This document shows positions 10,533-18,968 of a stretch of 64,000 nt of DNA, one piece after another. Made by a program: the position numbers and the translations under genes. The DNA lies in the NCBI GenBank assembly GCA_964511625.1, contig CAZEJG010000012.1, forward strand, positions 1 through 64,000. The letters run 5' to 3'. The DNA is from Pseudohoeflea sp964511625 (lineage in GTDB: Bacteria > Pseudomonadota > Alphaproteobacteria > Rhizobiales > Rhizobiaceae). Numbering within the stretch: the stretch's first letter is position 1; every line of letters begins with the position of its first letter. Under the pieces are notes generated by a model. It made no database searches. It was not told the origin of the DNA and was given only the letters and a program-made list of their open reading frames with translations.

Positions 10533-10901
10533 TCAACGGTCGCGGCTCAGGCCTTTCGCGTCGAGCTCGGCTTGATACTCGGCCCAGGCCGTATCCGCGT
10601 TTTCACCGATCTCGCTGAAGAACCTCCAGGTGAACAGGCCGGTATCGTGCCCGTCTTCGAAGACGATGCGCACCGCGTAATTGCCGACCGGTCGCAGGTC
10701 GGTAATCGTCACGTTCCGCTTTCCCGGCACGGTGACCCGCTGGTCCGGTCCATGACCTTGGACCTCGGCCGAAGGCGAGCGCACCCGAAGCAGTTCCGCC
10801 GGCAACGCGAAGCTCCGACCGTCGGCAAAGCCGACGGTGAGCGTCCTGCGGTCACCCGACACCTTCAGTTCTTTCGGCCATGCCTCTTCGTGCCGGTTCA
10901 T
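10533..10901 (-). CDS. DUF971 (gamma-butyrobetaine hydroxylase-like N-terminal domain) protein
   Basis: This 122-residue protein consists of one DUF971 domain, recognised from LKVSGDRRTLTVGFADG, LPAELLRVRSPSAEVQGHG and VGNYAVRIVFEDGHDTGLFTW. The family is a small stand-alone relative of the N-terminal zinc-binding domain of gamma-butyrobetaine hydroxylase and is sometimes linked to iron-sulfur cluster proteins. The exact role is not established. The ATG at 10899-10901 is preceded by AAGGAG and was preferred to an upstream frame extension. It sits between the MarR gene (convergent, 5 bases) and moaA (divergent). Confidence 0.8.
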   Translation of the reverse strand: MNRHEEAWPKELKVSGDRRTLTVGFADGRSFALPAELLRVRSPSAEVQGHGPDQRVTVPGKRNVTITDLRPVGNYAVRIVFEDGHDTGLFTWRFFSEIGENADTAWAEYQAELDAKGLSRDR

Positions 10902-11059
10902 CCCGATCTCCTTCTCGCCACCTTGTGCTGATATGACCGGAGGAGAAAAGGTTTTCAATGCACGATCTCTTTGCAGTCTGCGCGGGCTTGAAAACGCGGC
11001 CAGCGATCGCGAGATTGATCTCATTGATCTCAGGCCCCCAATCGTGAAACAGTAGCTCC

Positions 11060-12079
11060 ATGAACGACATGACGCCGACCAATCCATCGATGATCGACCC
11101 GTTCGGGCGTGCGGTGACCTATCTCAGGGTTTCCGTCACCGATCGCTGCGATTTCCGCTGCACCTATTGCATGGCCGAGAACATGACCTTCCTGCCCAAG
11201 AAGGACCTGCTGACGCTTGAGGAACTCGATAGGCTCTGCACCACCTTCGTGGAAAAGGGCGTGCGCAAGATCCGCCTGACCGGCGGCGAGCCTCTGGTGC
11301 GCAAGAACATCATGGAACTGATCCGCTCGCTCGGCAGACATCTGCGGACCGGTGCCATGGACGAACTGACGCTGACGACCAACGGCTCGCAGCTCACCCG
11401 TTTCGCCGACGAGCTGTATGCCGCGGGCGTCCGCCGCATCAACGTCTCGCTCGATACGCTCGACCCCGACAAGTTCCGCACGATCACCCGCTGGGGCGAT
11501 TTCACCAAGGTGATGGATGGCATACGCGCCGCCCGCGAGGCGGGGCTGAAGATCAAGATCAACGCCGTCGCGCTGAAGGACTTCAACGAGCACGAAATCC
11601 CGGCCATGATCGAGTGGGCGCATGGCGAAGACATGGACATGACCCTGATTGAGACCATGCCGATGGGCGAGATCGAGGAAGACCGCACCGACCAGTACCT
11701 GCCACTCTCGCAGGTGCGCGACCGGTTGTCCGAGCGCTACACGCTGACCGACATTCCCTACAAGACCGGCGGCCCCGCCCGTTACGTGGAAGTTGCGGAA
11801 ACAGGTGGCCGGCTGGGCTTCATCACGCCGCTGACCCACAATTTTTGCGAAAGCTGCAATCGCGTGCGCCTGACATGCACCGGCCAGCTCTACATGTGCC
11901 TCGGCCAGAACGATGATGCGGACCTGCGTGCGCCGCTGCGCGCCTCGGAAGGCAACGAACTCCTGTCCGAAGCGATCGACGAAGCCATCGGCCGGAAGCC
12001 CAAGGGCCACGACTTCATCATCGAGCGCGGCCGCTCCGCCCCCGCCGTCCGCCGCCATATGAGCGTCACCGGCGGCTGA
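11060..12079 (+). CDS. moaA: GTP 3',8-cyclase MoaA (molybdenum cofactor biosynthesis)
   Basis: This 339-residue radical SAM enzyme catalyses the first step of molybdenum cofactor synthesis, turning GTP into the precursor of cyclic pyranopterin monophosphate together with MoaC. The N-terminal cluster motif is CDFRCTYC (Cys30, 34 and 37). The C-terminal second cluster is C-x2-C-x13-C within FCESCNRVRLTC. Other family marks are RLTGGEPLVRK, NGSQL, RINVSLDTLDP and a C-terminal GG pair needed for activity. The length is normal. No Moco riboswitch-like structure was recognised upstream. mobA at 14804 and modABC at the right edge belong to the same cofactor supply. Confidence 0.97.
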   Translation: MNDMTPTNPSMIDPFGRAVTYLRVSVTDRCDFRCTYCMAENMTFLPKKDLLTLEELDRLCTTFVEKGVRKIRLTGGEPLVRKNIMELIRSLGRHLRTGAMDELTLTTNGSQLTRFADELYAAGVRRINVSLDTLDPDKFRTITRWGDFTKVMDGIRAAREAGLKIKINAVALKDFNEHEIPAMIEWAHGEDMDMTLIETMPMGEIEEDRTDQYLPLSQVRDRLSERYTLTDIPYKTGGPARYVEVAETGGRLGFITPLTHNFCESCNRVRLTCTGQLYMCLGQNDDADLRAPLRASEGNELLSEAIDEAIGRKPKGHDFIIERGRSAPAVRRHMSVTGG

Positions 12080-12247
12080 TCCCGCCGGCTATCGGCAGAT
12101 ACACGCCGGTGCAGTCTCGGCCGAACATCGCGTCACCCCGATAATACCGATTGGGTGCCGCGCGAATCTGCGCTAAGCATCACCTTAAATACGGCAAGGG
12201 TTCGAACTGCCCGCCGGTCAGCGCACTCCCGGTCGAAACGAACTCGC

Positions 12248-13162
12248 ATGCCACTTTCTCCGAACTACCGCGGCGCGCTCTTCATGGCGCTGGCCATGAT
12301 GAGCTTCACCACCAACGACACGATGGTGAAATTCCTGTCGGAAACCATGCCGATGGGACAGATCGTTTTCGTCCGCAACATGATCGCCTCGGTGGTCATC
12401 ATCCTGATCGCCCACCGGCAGCAGGCGCTGCGTCCGATCCGGCTCGCCTTCTCGCCCTACATCCTGATCAGGGTCATCGGCGAAACCGGCGGCACCATGA
12501 CCTTCCTCATCGGCCTGTCCCATATCCCGATCGGCAACGCCACCGCGATCATGCAGGCTCTGCCGCTGGCGGTGACCATGGGGGCGGCGATGTTCCTCGG
12601 CGAACCGGTGGGCTGGCGCCGCTGGTCGGCGATCCTGGTGGGCTTTATCGGGGTGATCGTGATCGTCAGGCCCGGTGTCGAGGGCTTTTCACCCTACGCG
12701 CTGCTGATCGTCGTCACGGTTCTCTTCGCCGCCAGCCGCGACATCGCCACCCGCAAGGTGGACCCGTCCATTCCGCCGCTGTTCATGTCGGCAATCACCG
12801 CTCCTGCGGTGGCCTTGTCGGGGCTCGTTCTCGCGCCGCCCACCAGCGGCGAATGGGTGGCGATCGGGGCTTTCGACTGGGTCTTGCTCGTAGGGTCGGC
12901 GAGCCTCGTTCTCGTCGCCTACCACTTCATCATCCACGCCATGCGCGAGGGCGATATCTCCTTCATCGCGCCGTTCCGCTATTCAAGCCTCATGGTCGCG
13001 ATCCTGTTCGGCTATCTCTTCTTCGGAGATGTGCCCGACATATACATCCTTATCGGTGCGCTTTTGATCGTGGCCTCGGGTCTCTACACGATCTATCGCG
13101 AACGGGTCCGGGTCGACGCGCGGGAAATCGCGGCAACGTCGACGACGCGGCATACGCCATAA
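12248..13162 (+). CDS. EamA/DMT family transporter
   Basis: This 304-residue inner-membrane protein has about ten hydrophobic segments in two EamA repeats, typical of drug/metabolite transporters that export amino acids, nucleobases or drugs. Visible family features are ALAMMSFTTNDTMVKFL at the N terminus, GNATAIMQALPLAVTMGAAMFLGE in the first repeat and FRYSSLMVAILFGYLFFGDVPD in the second. The substrate cannot be predicted. I chose the ATG at 12248 because the preceding 31 in-frame residues are basic and lack a hydrophobic segment. The start has only a weak ribosome site. Confidence 0.85.
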   Translation: MPLSPNYRGALFMALAMMSFTTNDTMVKFLSETMPMGQIVFVRNMIASVVIILIAHRQQALRPIRLAFSPYILIRVIGETGGTMTFLIGLSHIPIGNATAIMQALPLAVTMGAAMFLGEPVGWRRWSAILVGFIGVIVIVRPGVEGFSPYALLIVVTVLFAASRDIATRKVDPSIPPLFMSAITAPAVALSGLVLAPPTSGEWVAIGAFDWVLLVGSASLVLVAYHFIIHAMREGDISFIAPFRYSSLMVAILFGYLFFGDVPDIYILIGALLIVASGLYTIYRERVRVDAREIAATSTTRHTP

Positions 13163-13211
13163 GGAAATACACGCAAAGGTAGTCGAAAGACGCTGTGCCG
13201 AAAAACGCGGA

Positions 13212-13391
13212 TCAGCTGGAGAGGCGGATATCCCTGCCCTCGTCTCGGTCGGGATCCTGCGAGGGGCGCTTGCTCTTGCGCTCGACATGGGCCGCGAAGC
13301 TTTCCCATTCGGCCAGAAGCCGGTAGTGCTCGCAGCTTCCCCAGTCCGCCTCGCAAAACGGGCAGGTCTGCTTTTCGTCGATATCCTGCAT
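13212..13391 (-). CDS. Small cysteine-rich protein (59 aa), function unknown
   Basis: This short frame encodes CPFCEADWGSCEHYRLLAEW near its start, with cysteines spaced C-x2-C-x6-C plus a histidine, as in a small zinc-ribbon-like element. A charged tail rich in Asp, Arg and Ser follows. The ATG at 13389-13391 follows GGGG; an ATG at 13430 would add 13 residues. It lies between the EamA transporter (convergent) and the Bcr/CflA transporter (divergent). The regular Cys pattern makes chance less likely, but I do not recognise a named family. Confidence 0.5.
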   Translation of the reverse strand: MQDIDEKQTCPFCEADWGSCEHYRLLAEWESFAAHVERKSKRPSQDPDRDEGRDIRLSS

Positions 13392-13562
13392 ATTGCCCCG
13401 CAGCCGTTCGCCAATGCTTCCGGATAGCATCCTAGGGTAACGAATTGGATAACACCAGCTTGCAAAACGTAAGGGGAAAGGTGGGTTAGCCCCAAGATAC
13501 GGGACCTGTAACCGGCGAGTTTCCCGTTGCGTGACGGGCATCCGAAGGCCAAAAGAACGGAC

Positions 13563-14807
13563 ATGACGCAGTCCAAGATCTTCAACCGCCTCACACCTCC
13601 GAGTTTGCTGACCCTGGTGGCCGTCACCGGACTGAGTGCGCTCAACCTCAACATCTTCCTGCCGTCTCTGCCGGCCATCGCGGACTACTACCAAACCGAC
13701 TATGCGCTCGTACAACTATCGGTATCGGGCTATCTCGGCGTGACCGCAATTCTCCAGCTCTTCATCGGCCCCCTGTCAGACCGCTACGGCCGCAGACCCG
13801 TCATGCTTGCAAGCCTGGCGATCTTCCTGGTGGCGACCGTCCTGGTGCTGCTCGCGCCGACGATCACCCTCTTCCTCGCCGCCCGCATGCTGCAGGCGGC
13901 AGTCGTCGCCGGGCTGGTGCTGCCGCGCGCCATGATCCGCGATGTGGTTGGCCCGGAGGATGCGGCCTCGCAGATCGGTTACGTCACGATGGGAATGAGC
14001 GTCGTGCCGATGGCGAGCCCCGCACTTGGTGGTTTTCTCGCCGGTTTGTTCGGCTGGCACGCGACATTTGCTGCCGCCCTCCTTTTCGGCATGGTGGTCA
14101 CCGTCCTGTTCTTCTTCGATGCAGGCGAAACCCACATGGTCCGTTCCACCAGCATGCTCCGACAGTTCCGCTCCTATCCCGAACTCTTCCGTTCGCGCCG
14201 CTTCTGGGGCTATGCGCTGACGGCCAGCTTCTCGGCCGGCGCCTTCTACGCCTTTCTCGGCGGCGCGCCTTATGTGGCGAGCACGGTGCTCGGCATGGAG
14301 GCGGAAACCATCGGCGCCTATTTTGCCATCATCGCGGTCGGCTACATGCTGGGCAATTTCCTGTCCGGTCGCTACAGCAAGCAGATCGGCATCACCCCGA
14401 TGATGATCTGGGGCAGTCTGGTTGCCGCCGGCGGCTCGCTGATCCCCGTGTTCCTGTTCGGCATGGGCTATGTCGATCCGCTGGCCTTCTTCGGCCCAAC
14501 CTTCCTCGTCGGCATGGGCAACGGGATGACACTGCCGAGCGCCAATGCCGGCATGGTCAGCGTCAGGCCGCATCTCGCCGGTTCGGCCTCAGGCCTCGGC
14601 GGCACACTGATGATCGGCGGCGGCGCCATCCTGTCCTCGGCCGTCGGAGCCATGCTGTCGCCCGAAACCGGTATCTATCCACTGATCATCGTCATGCTTC
14701 TGACCATGCTCGCGGCCGTAGCGGCCTCGGCCTATGTCCGCCATGTCGACCGGCTGGTCGCGCGCGAAGCTGCGTCGGGCATTGAGTACCGAGGCCCGTC
14801 CGAATGA
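13563..14807 (+). CDS. MFS transporter, Bcr/CflA drug-efflux family
   Basis: This 414-residue, 12-TM major facilitator exporter resembles Bcr/CflA drug resistance transporters. It shows DYYQTDYALVQLSVSGYL, the loop motif GPLSDRYGRRPVML between helices 2 and 3, and RMLQAAVVAGLVLPRAMIRD in helix 4. The likely role is proton-driven efflux of drugs or metabolites. The ATG at 13563 removes a basic 12-residue leader. Its stop overlaps the mobA start in ATGA fashion, so the two are translationally coupled, although no functional link is obvious. Confidence 0.88.
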   Translation: MTQSKIFNRLTPPSLLTLVAVTGLSALNLNIFLPSLPAIADYYQTDYALVQLSVSGYLGVTAILQLFIGPLSDRYGRRPVMLASLAIFLVATVLVLLAPTITLFLAARMLQAAVVAGLVLPRAMIRDVVGPEDAASQIGYVTMGMSVVPMASPALGGFLAGLFGWHATFAAALLFGMVVTVLFFFDAGETHMVRSTSMLRQFRSYPELFRSRRFWGYALTASFSAGAFYAFLGGAPYVASTVLGMEAETIGAYFAIIAVGYMLGNFLSGRYSKQIGITPMMIWGSLVAAGGSLIPVFLFGMGYVDPLAFFGPTFLVGMGNGMTLPSANAGMVSVRPHLAGSASGLGGTLMIGGGAILSSAVGAMLSPETGIYPLIIVMLLTMLAAVAASAYVRHVDRLVAREAASGIEYRGPSE

Positions 14808-15421
14808 AGGTCGGCGGTGCTATCCTCGCCGGCGGTGAAGGCCGGCGGATGGGCGGAACCGACAAGCCGTCCCTGCTCCTCGGCGACTGCCGCCTGATCG
14901 ACCATGTCGTCGGGCGTCTGCGCCCGCAGGTGGACGTTCTGGCAATCAGCGCCAATGGCGATCCCGCGCGCTTTGCCGATCTCGGGCTGGCCGTCCTCCC
15001 GGACAATCCCGAACGCCGGGCCGGGCCGCTCGCCGGCCTTGCCACCATGCTCGACCATTATGCGCGACGTCACCCGGACGTCACCCATGTCCTGACCGCA
15101 CCCGCCGATGCGCCCTTCCTGCCGCTTGATCTGGCCGCGAGGCTCGCACAGGCCATCGACGGACCGGAGACGATCGCAATCGCCGCCTCGGACGGGCGCG
15201 ATCATCCGGTCGCCGGTCTCTGGCCTGTAAACATCCTCGCCCGTCTCGAACGTCATCTTACCGCCACTGGGCGGCTCAGCATGATGGCCTTCCTCGACAC
15301 CACCGAGTGGCAATCCGTGTCCTTTCCATTGTCGGGTGACATCGACCCCTTCCTCAACGTCAACACGCCGGAGGATTTGCGGACCGCGGAACGGCTCATG
15401 GCGGAGCATCGGAAAAGCTGA
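14804..15421 (+). CDS. mobA: Molybdenum cofactor guanylyltransferase MobA
   Basis: The 205-residue cytoplasmic enzyme transfers GMP from GTP to molybdopterin-Mo to make the MGD cofactor used by DMSO-reductase-family enzymes. The signature GAILAGGEGRRMGGTDKP lies at residues 5-22, with PDNPERRAGPLAGLATML and TAPADAPFLPLDL (acidic metal site) following. The C terminus carries FLNVNTPEDL. The bis-MGD molybdoenzyme at 37556-39862 is a plausible client. Expression is coupled to the upstream transporter by an ATGA overlap. Confidence 0.93.
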   Translation: MKVGGAILAGGEGRRMGGTDKPSLLLGDCRLIDHVVGRLRPQVDVLAISANGDPARFADLGLAVLPDNPERRAGPLAGLATMLDHYARRHPDVTHVLTAPADAPFLPLDLAARLAQAIDGPETIAIAASDGRDHPVAGLWPVNILARLERHLTATGRLSMMAFLDTTEWQSVSFPLSGDIDPFLNVNTPEDLRTAERLMAEHRKS

Positions 15422-15576
15422 CCTTGATCGGTTGTGCGTCAGCTCCGCAGCACCCTTATTTCTTGTTGCAATCGCTCACAAAACAGTGGGAGTATTCCCG
15501 CCAGGCGGTCATGGGATGACCGCTCACGACACAAGGCGACAGTCTAAGTCGCCAGTCAGCCAACAGAGAGGACATC

Positions 15577-16368
15577 ATGCGTATCTCAACCACACTCGCC
15601 CTTGCCGTATCCGCGCTGGCGCTCGGCCTGAGCCTCGGCGCGCCGCAGGCCGGCGCCCAGGACATGAAGAAGGTCGTCATCGGCACCGAAGGCGCCTACC
15701 CGCCCTTCAACAATCTGGAAGCCGACGGCACGCTCACCGGGTTCGACATCGACATCGCCAAGGCGCTCTGCGAGGAAATGAAGGCCGAGTGCACCTTCGT
15801 CACACAGGACTGGGACGGCATCATCCCCGCCCTCCAGGCCGGCAAGTTCGATGCCATCATCGCCTCCATGTCGATCACGCCCGAGCGCATGGAAAAGGTC
15901 GACTTCACCAACAAGTACTATAACACCCCGCCGGCCATCGCCGTGCCGAAGGATTCGGACATCACCGAAGCGACCGACGCCGCTCTCGCCGGCAAGACGC
16001 TCGGCGCGCAGTCCTCGACCACCCACTCGAACTATGCTGAAGCCAAGCTGCCTTCGGCTGAGTTGAAGCTCTATCCGACCACCGACGAGTACAAGCTCGA
16101 CATCGATTCCGGCCGCATCGACGCCGTCATCGACGACGTGGTCGTGCTCGACGAGTGGGTGAAATCGGACGCCGGTGCCTGCTGCAAGATCCTCGGCACA
16201 CTGACCCCCGATCCGGAAATCAACGGCCAGGGCGCCGGCATCGCCATCCGCAAGGGCGAAGACGACCTCAAGGAAGCCTTCAACCAGGCGATCGCTGCCA
16301 TCCGCGAAAACGGCAAGTACAAGGAAATCAACGACAAGTACTTCGATTTCGACGTCTACGGCGACTGA
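15577..16368 (+). CDS. ABC transporter substrate-binding protein, polar amino acid family
   Basis: The 263-residue periplasmic binding protein has a signal peptide cleaved near residue 27 (PQAGA) and the family 3 (HisJ/ArgT-like) fold. It shows VVIGTEGAYPPFNNLEADGTL, GFDIDIAKALC, WDGIIPALQAGKFDAIIASM and a C-terminal FNQAIAAIRENGKYKEINDKYF. Likely ligands are basic amino acids or opine-like compounds, judged only by family. The start follows GAGGAC. Two permease genes follow after a GC hairpin, forming the importer, but no ATPase gene is adjacent. Confidence 0.92.
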   Translation: MRISTTLALAVSALALGLSLGAPQAGAQDMKKVVIGTEGAYPPFNNLEADGTLTGFDIDIAKALCEEMKAECTFVTQDWDGIIPALQAGKFDAIIASMSITPERMEKVDFTNKYYNTPPAIAVPKDSDITEATDAALAGKTLGAQSSTTHSNYAEAKLPSAELKLYPTTDEYKLDIDSGRIDAVIDDVVVLDEWVKSDAGACCKILGTLTPDPEINGQGAGIAIRKGEDDLKEAFNQAIAAIRENGKYKEINDKYFDFDVYGD

Positions 16369-16386
16369 TCGAATACTGACAGACGA

Positions 16387-16411
16387 CGGCGGCCCGATGA
16401 CCGGGCCGCCG
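16387..16411 (+). promoter_or_regulatory. Intercistronic hairpin between binding protein and permease
   Basis: A perfect 10-pair stem (CGGCGGCCCG / CGGGCCGCCG, loop ATGAC) without a T-run sits in the 83-base gap after the binding-protein gene. Such structures commonly protect the upstream mRNA or cause partial termination, raising binding-protein levels over permease. That role is inferred. Confidence 0.6.
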
Positions 16412-16451
16412 CTCCATCAGAGAGCCGGATAACCGGCCGAGAGGGGACACA

Positions 16452-17246
16452 ATGAGCGATCCGACGATGCTGCCGGTCACGGCGGCTTCGGTCCTGTCGG
16501 CACTCGACCCGTTCTGCGGGCCTGTCGGGTTCCTCAATCTCATCCCGGAATCCTCGCTTCTCTCCTGCGGCGATACCGGCTGGGGCGACGAGATCGCCGA
16601 CGGTTTCTTCATCACGCTCTGCCTCTCCGTGGGCACCCTGCCGGTGGGCCTGATCCTCGGCTTCTTTATCGCGCTGGGCAAACTCAGCGAGTCCAAAGCG
16701 CTCAAGCTTGCCGCCAACATCTACACCACCATCTTCCGCGGCCTGCCGGAACTGCTGACGATCTTCATGATCTATTTCGGCCTGCAAATCGGACTGCGGC
16801 AGCTCCTGCTCGCGCTCGGCTTCGAAGGCACCATCGAGATCAACGCCTTCGTCGCTGGCCTCATCGCGTTATCGCTGGTCTTTTCGGGTTTCGCCTCGGA
16901 AGTGCTCGCCTCGGCCTTTCAGGCGATTCCGAAGGGCCAGTACGAGGGCGGTGAAGCGCTTGGGCTGCGCCGCAGCACGGTGCTGCGCAAGATCATCGTT
17001 CCGCAGCTTTTGCGCATCGCCCTGCCCGGCCTCGGGAACCTCTGGATGAACCTCCTCAAGGACACGGCCCTCATCTCGGTAATCGGCCTGTCCGACATCC
17101 TGCGCCAGACCGGCATCGCAGCGCGCGTGACCAAGGAACCATTCCTCTTCTTCGGCATCGCCTGCCTGCTCTACCTGTTTCTCGCCATGCTCTCCTCGAT
17201 CGGGACCAACTGGCTCGAGAATCGCTACAAGCAGGTGGAGCGCTGA
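16452..17246 (+). CDS. ABC transporter permease, HisQ-type amino acid family
   Basis: This 264-residue inner-membrane permease has about five hydrophobic segments and the conserved cytoplasmic EAA loop, GQYEGGEALGLRRSTVLRK, followed by PQLLRIALPGLGN. The segment FRGLPELLTIFMIYFGLQIG is typical of His/Arg/opine permeases. A ribosome site GAGGGG precedes the ATG. The second permease starts two bases after its stop. The pair would form a heterodimeric channel served by the binding protein at 15577. Confidence 0.9.
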   Translation: MSDPTMLPVTAASVLSALDPFCGPVGFLNLIPESSLLSCGDTGWGDEIADGFFITLCLSVGTLPVGLILGFFIALGKLSESKALKLAANIYTTIFRGLPELLTIFMIYFGLQIGLRQLLLALGFEGTIEINAFVAGLIALSLVFSGFASEVLASAFQAIPKGQYEGGEALGLRRSTVLRKIIVPQLLRIALPGLGNLWMNLLKDTALISVIGLSDILRQTGIAARVTKEPFLFFGIACLLYLFLAMLSSIGTNWLENRYKQVER

Positions 17247-17248
17247 CG

Positions 17249-18079
17249 ATGGCCCATGTCACCGAACTCATACCGCCAGCACCTCCGCCGCCTGAAAACG
17301 CGGCGCGCTGGAACGGTGCCAGCATCGCCGGCTACATCTTCCTGTCCTTCTGGTTCGTGGCAGCGGTCGCGCTCGCCGCCTGGCTGATCGGCGGCTGGAG
17401 CACGGAAAGGGTGGCCCTCTACGGTCCCAAATACCTTTCCGGCCTCTGGACCACGGTCCAGCTCGTCGCGACCTGTATCGTGCTCGGCGCCATCATCTCG
17501 ATCCCGGTCGCCTTCGGTCGCATGTCGAAGAACCGTGTCTTCTCGACGCTCGCCTACGCCTATGTCTATTTCTTCCGCGGCACGCCGCTGATCGCCCAGT
17601 TGTTTCTCATCTATTACGGTCTCGGCTCGTTCCGCGACCAGCTCGACGCGGTCGGCCTCTGGGTGATCTTCCGGGACGCCTGGAACTGCGCGGTCTTCGC
17701 CTTCTCGCTCAATACCGCCGCCTATCAGGCCGAGATCCTGCGCGGCGCCATCGGCAGTGTGTCGCGCGGCCAGTTCGAGGGGGCCGCCTCTCTGGGCCTG
17801 GGCCGTTTCATCACCATGCGCAAGGTGATCATGCCGCAGGCGATGATCGTGGCGCTCAGACCCTACGGCAACGAGATCATCCTGATGATCAAGGCCTCGG
17901 CCATCGTCTCGATCGTCACGGTCTTCGACCTGATGGGCGAAACCCGCCGCGCCTATTCACGCACCTTCGACTTCCAGACCTATATCTGGGCCGCGATCTT
18001 CTACCTCCTGATCGTCGAGGCGCTGCGCAACATCTGGGCCGTACTCGAAACGCGTCTGACACGCCACCTCAAGCGCTGA
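17249..18079 (+). CDS. ABC transporter permease, HisM-type amino acid family
   Basis: The 276-residue partner permease has a longer N terminus (two proline-rich turns) and about five hydrophobic segments. Family marks are YVYFFRGTPLIAQLFLIYYGL and the EAA loop GQFEGAASLGLGRFITMRKVIMPQ. It follows the first permease by two bases, so the genes are surely cotranscribed. The operon ends here with a methyltransferase gene 61 bases on, and the HisP-type ATPase normally found in such clusters is missing. The system must borrow an ATPase encoded elsewhere. Confidence 0.9.
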   Translation: MAHVTELIPPAPPPPENAARWNGASIAGYIFLSFWFVAAVALAAWLIGGWSTERVALYGPKYLSGLWTTVQLVATCIVLGAIISIPVAFGRMSKNRVFSTLAYAYVYFFRGTPLIAQLFLIYYGLGSFRDQLDAVGLWVIFRDAWNCAVFAFSLNTAAYQAEILRGAIGSVSRGQFEGAASLGLGRFITMRKVIMPQAMIVALRPYGNEIILMIKASAIVSIVTVFDLMGETRRAYSRTFDFQTYIWAAIFYLLIVEALRNIWAVLETRLTRHLKR

Positions 18080-18140
18080 GGCTTGCACGCTCCTAGCGCA
18101 AGGCCTATGACCCGCGCGAAACGGACGCGGGGATCAAGTC

Positions 18141-18956
18141 ATGTCGAATGTCGACGAGAAGAAGCTGGCGAAAGCCTATAACGCCGCGCTCAAGCTCGAA
18201 AAGGCCGGAAAGCGCGAGGAGGCGGCAGCCGCCTGGCGCGAAGTCCTGGCGATGGACCCCGAAGACCACGGCGGCGCCTCGGTGCGGCTCGCGAGCCTCG
18301 GTTTCGGCGATACGCCCGACCGCGCGCCGGAAGCCTATGTCACCATGCTCTTCGATCAGCATGCCGACGTCTTCGACAAGGTGCTCGTCGAGGACCTGGG
18401 CTACCACGTACCCCTGATCCTCAGGCAGCGGCTGATGGACATCGGCGCCGGTCCCTTCGAACGCGTGCTCGACCTCGGCTGTGGCACCGGCCTGACCGGC
18501 GGCGCGCTCGAGGACATGGCCGACGACGTGACCGGCGTCGATCTCGCCGAGAACATGGTGCAGATCGCCCACGAAAAGGGCCTCTACGACACGCTCTATG
18601 TCGCCGAGGCGATCGACTATCTCGAGGACAATGAAGACGAGCCCTTCGACCTGATCGCCGCCACCGACGTGCTGCCCTATCTGGGGAGCCTCGAGCGCTT
18701 CTTCGCCGGAGCAGCGGCCAATGCCAATCCCGGCTCGCTTCTGGCGTTTTCCAGCGAGACCTTGCCGGATGCGGTGCTGGGCGACCGTGGCTTCATGGTC
18801 GGAGGCTTCCAGCGCTTCGCCCACGCAAAGTCCTATGTCGAACGCGGCGCTAAGGAAGCCGGATACACGATGATCGAGATCAGCGATATCCTGGTCCGCC
18901 ACGAACAGGGCGCCCCGATCGCCGGCCACCTCTACATCGCGCGCTACGCGGGCTGA
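18141..18956 (+). CDS. Class I SAM-dependent methyltransferase with N-terminal TPR-like region
   Basis: This 271-residue protein begins with a helical, TPR-like segment (AYNAALKLEKAGKREEAAAAW). A Rossmann methyltransferase domain follows, with the SAM-binding VLDLGCGTGLTGGAL, the acidic VTGVDLAENM and the motif II-like DLIAATDVLPYLGSL. It resembles predicted methyltransferases of the TPR-repeat type. The substrate is unknown. It is preceded by GGGGATC at the ribosome-site position and converges on the penicillin-acylase-family gene with only 12 bases between the stops. Confidence 0.85.
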   Translation: MSNVDEKKLAKAYNAALKLEKAGKREEAAAAWREVLAMDPEDHGGASVRLASLGFGDTPDRAPEAYVTMLFDQHADVFDKVLVEDLGYHVPLILRQRLMDIGAGPFERVLDLGCGTGLTGGALEDMADDVTGVDLAENMVQIAHEKGLYDTLYVAEAIDYLEDNEDEPFDLIAATDVLPYLGSLERFFAGAAANANPGSLLAFSSETLPDAVLGDRGFMVGGFQRFAHAKSYVERGAKEAGYTMIEISDILVRHEQGAPIAGHLYIARYAG

Positions 18957-18968
18957 GGCGCCAGCCGC

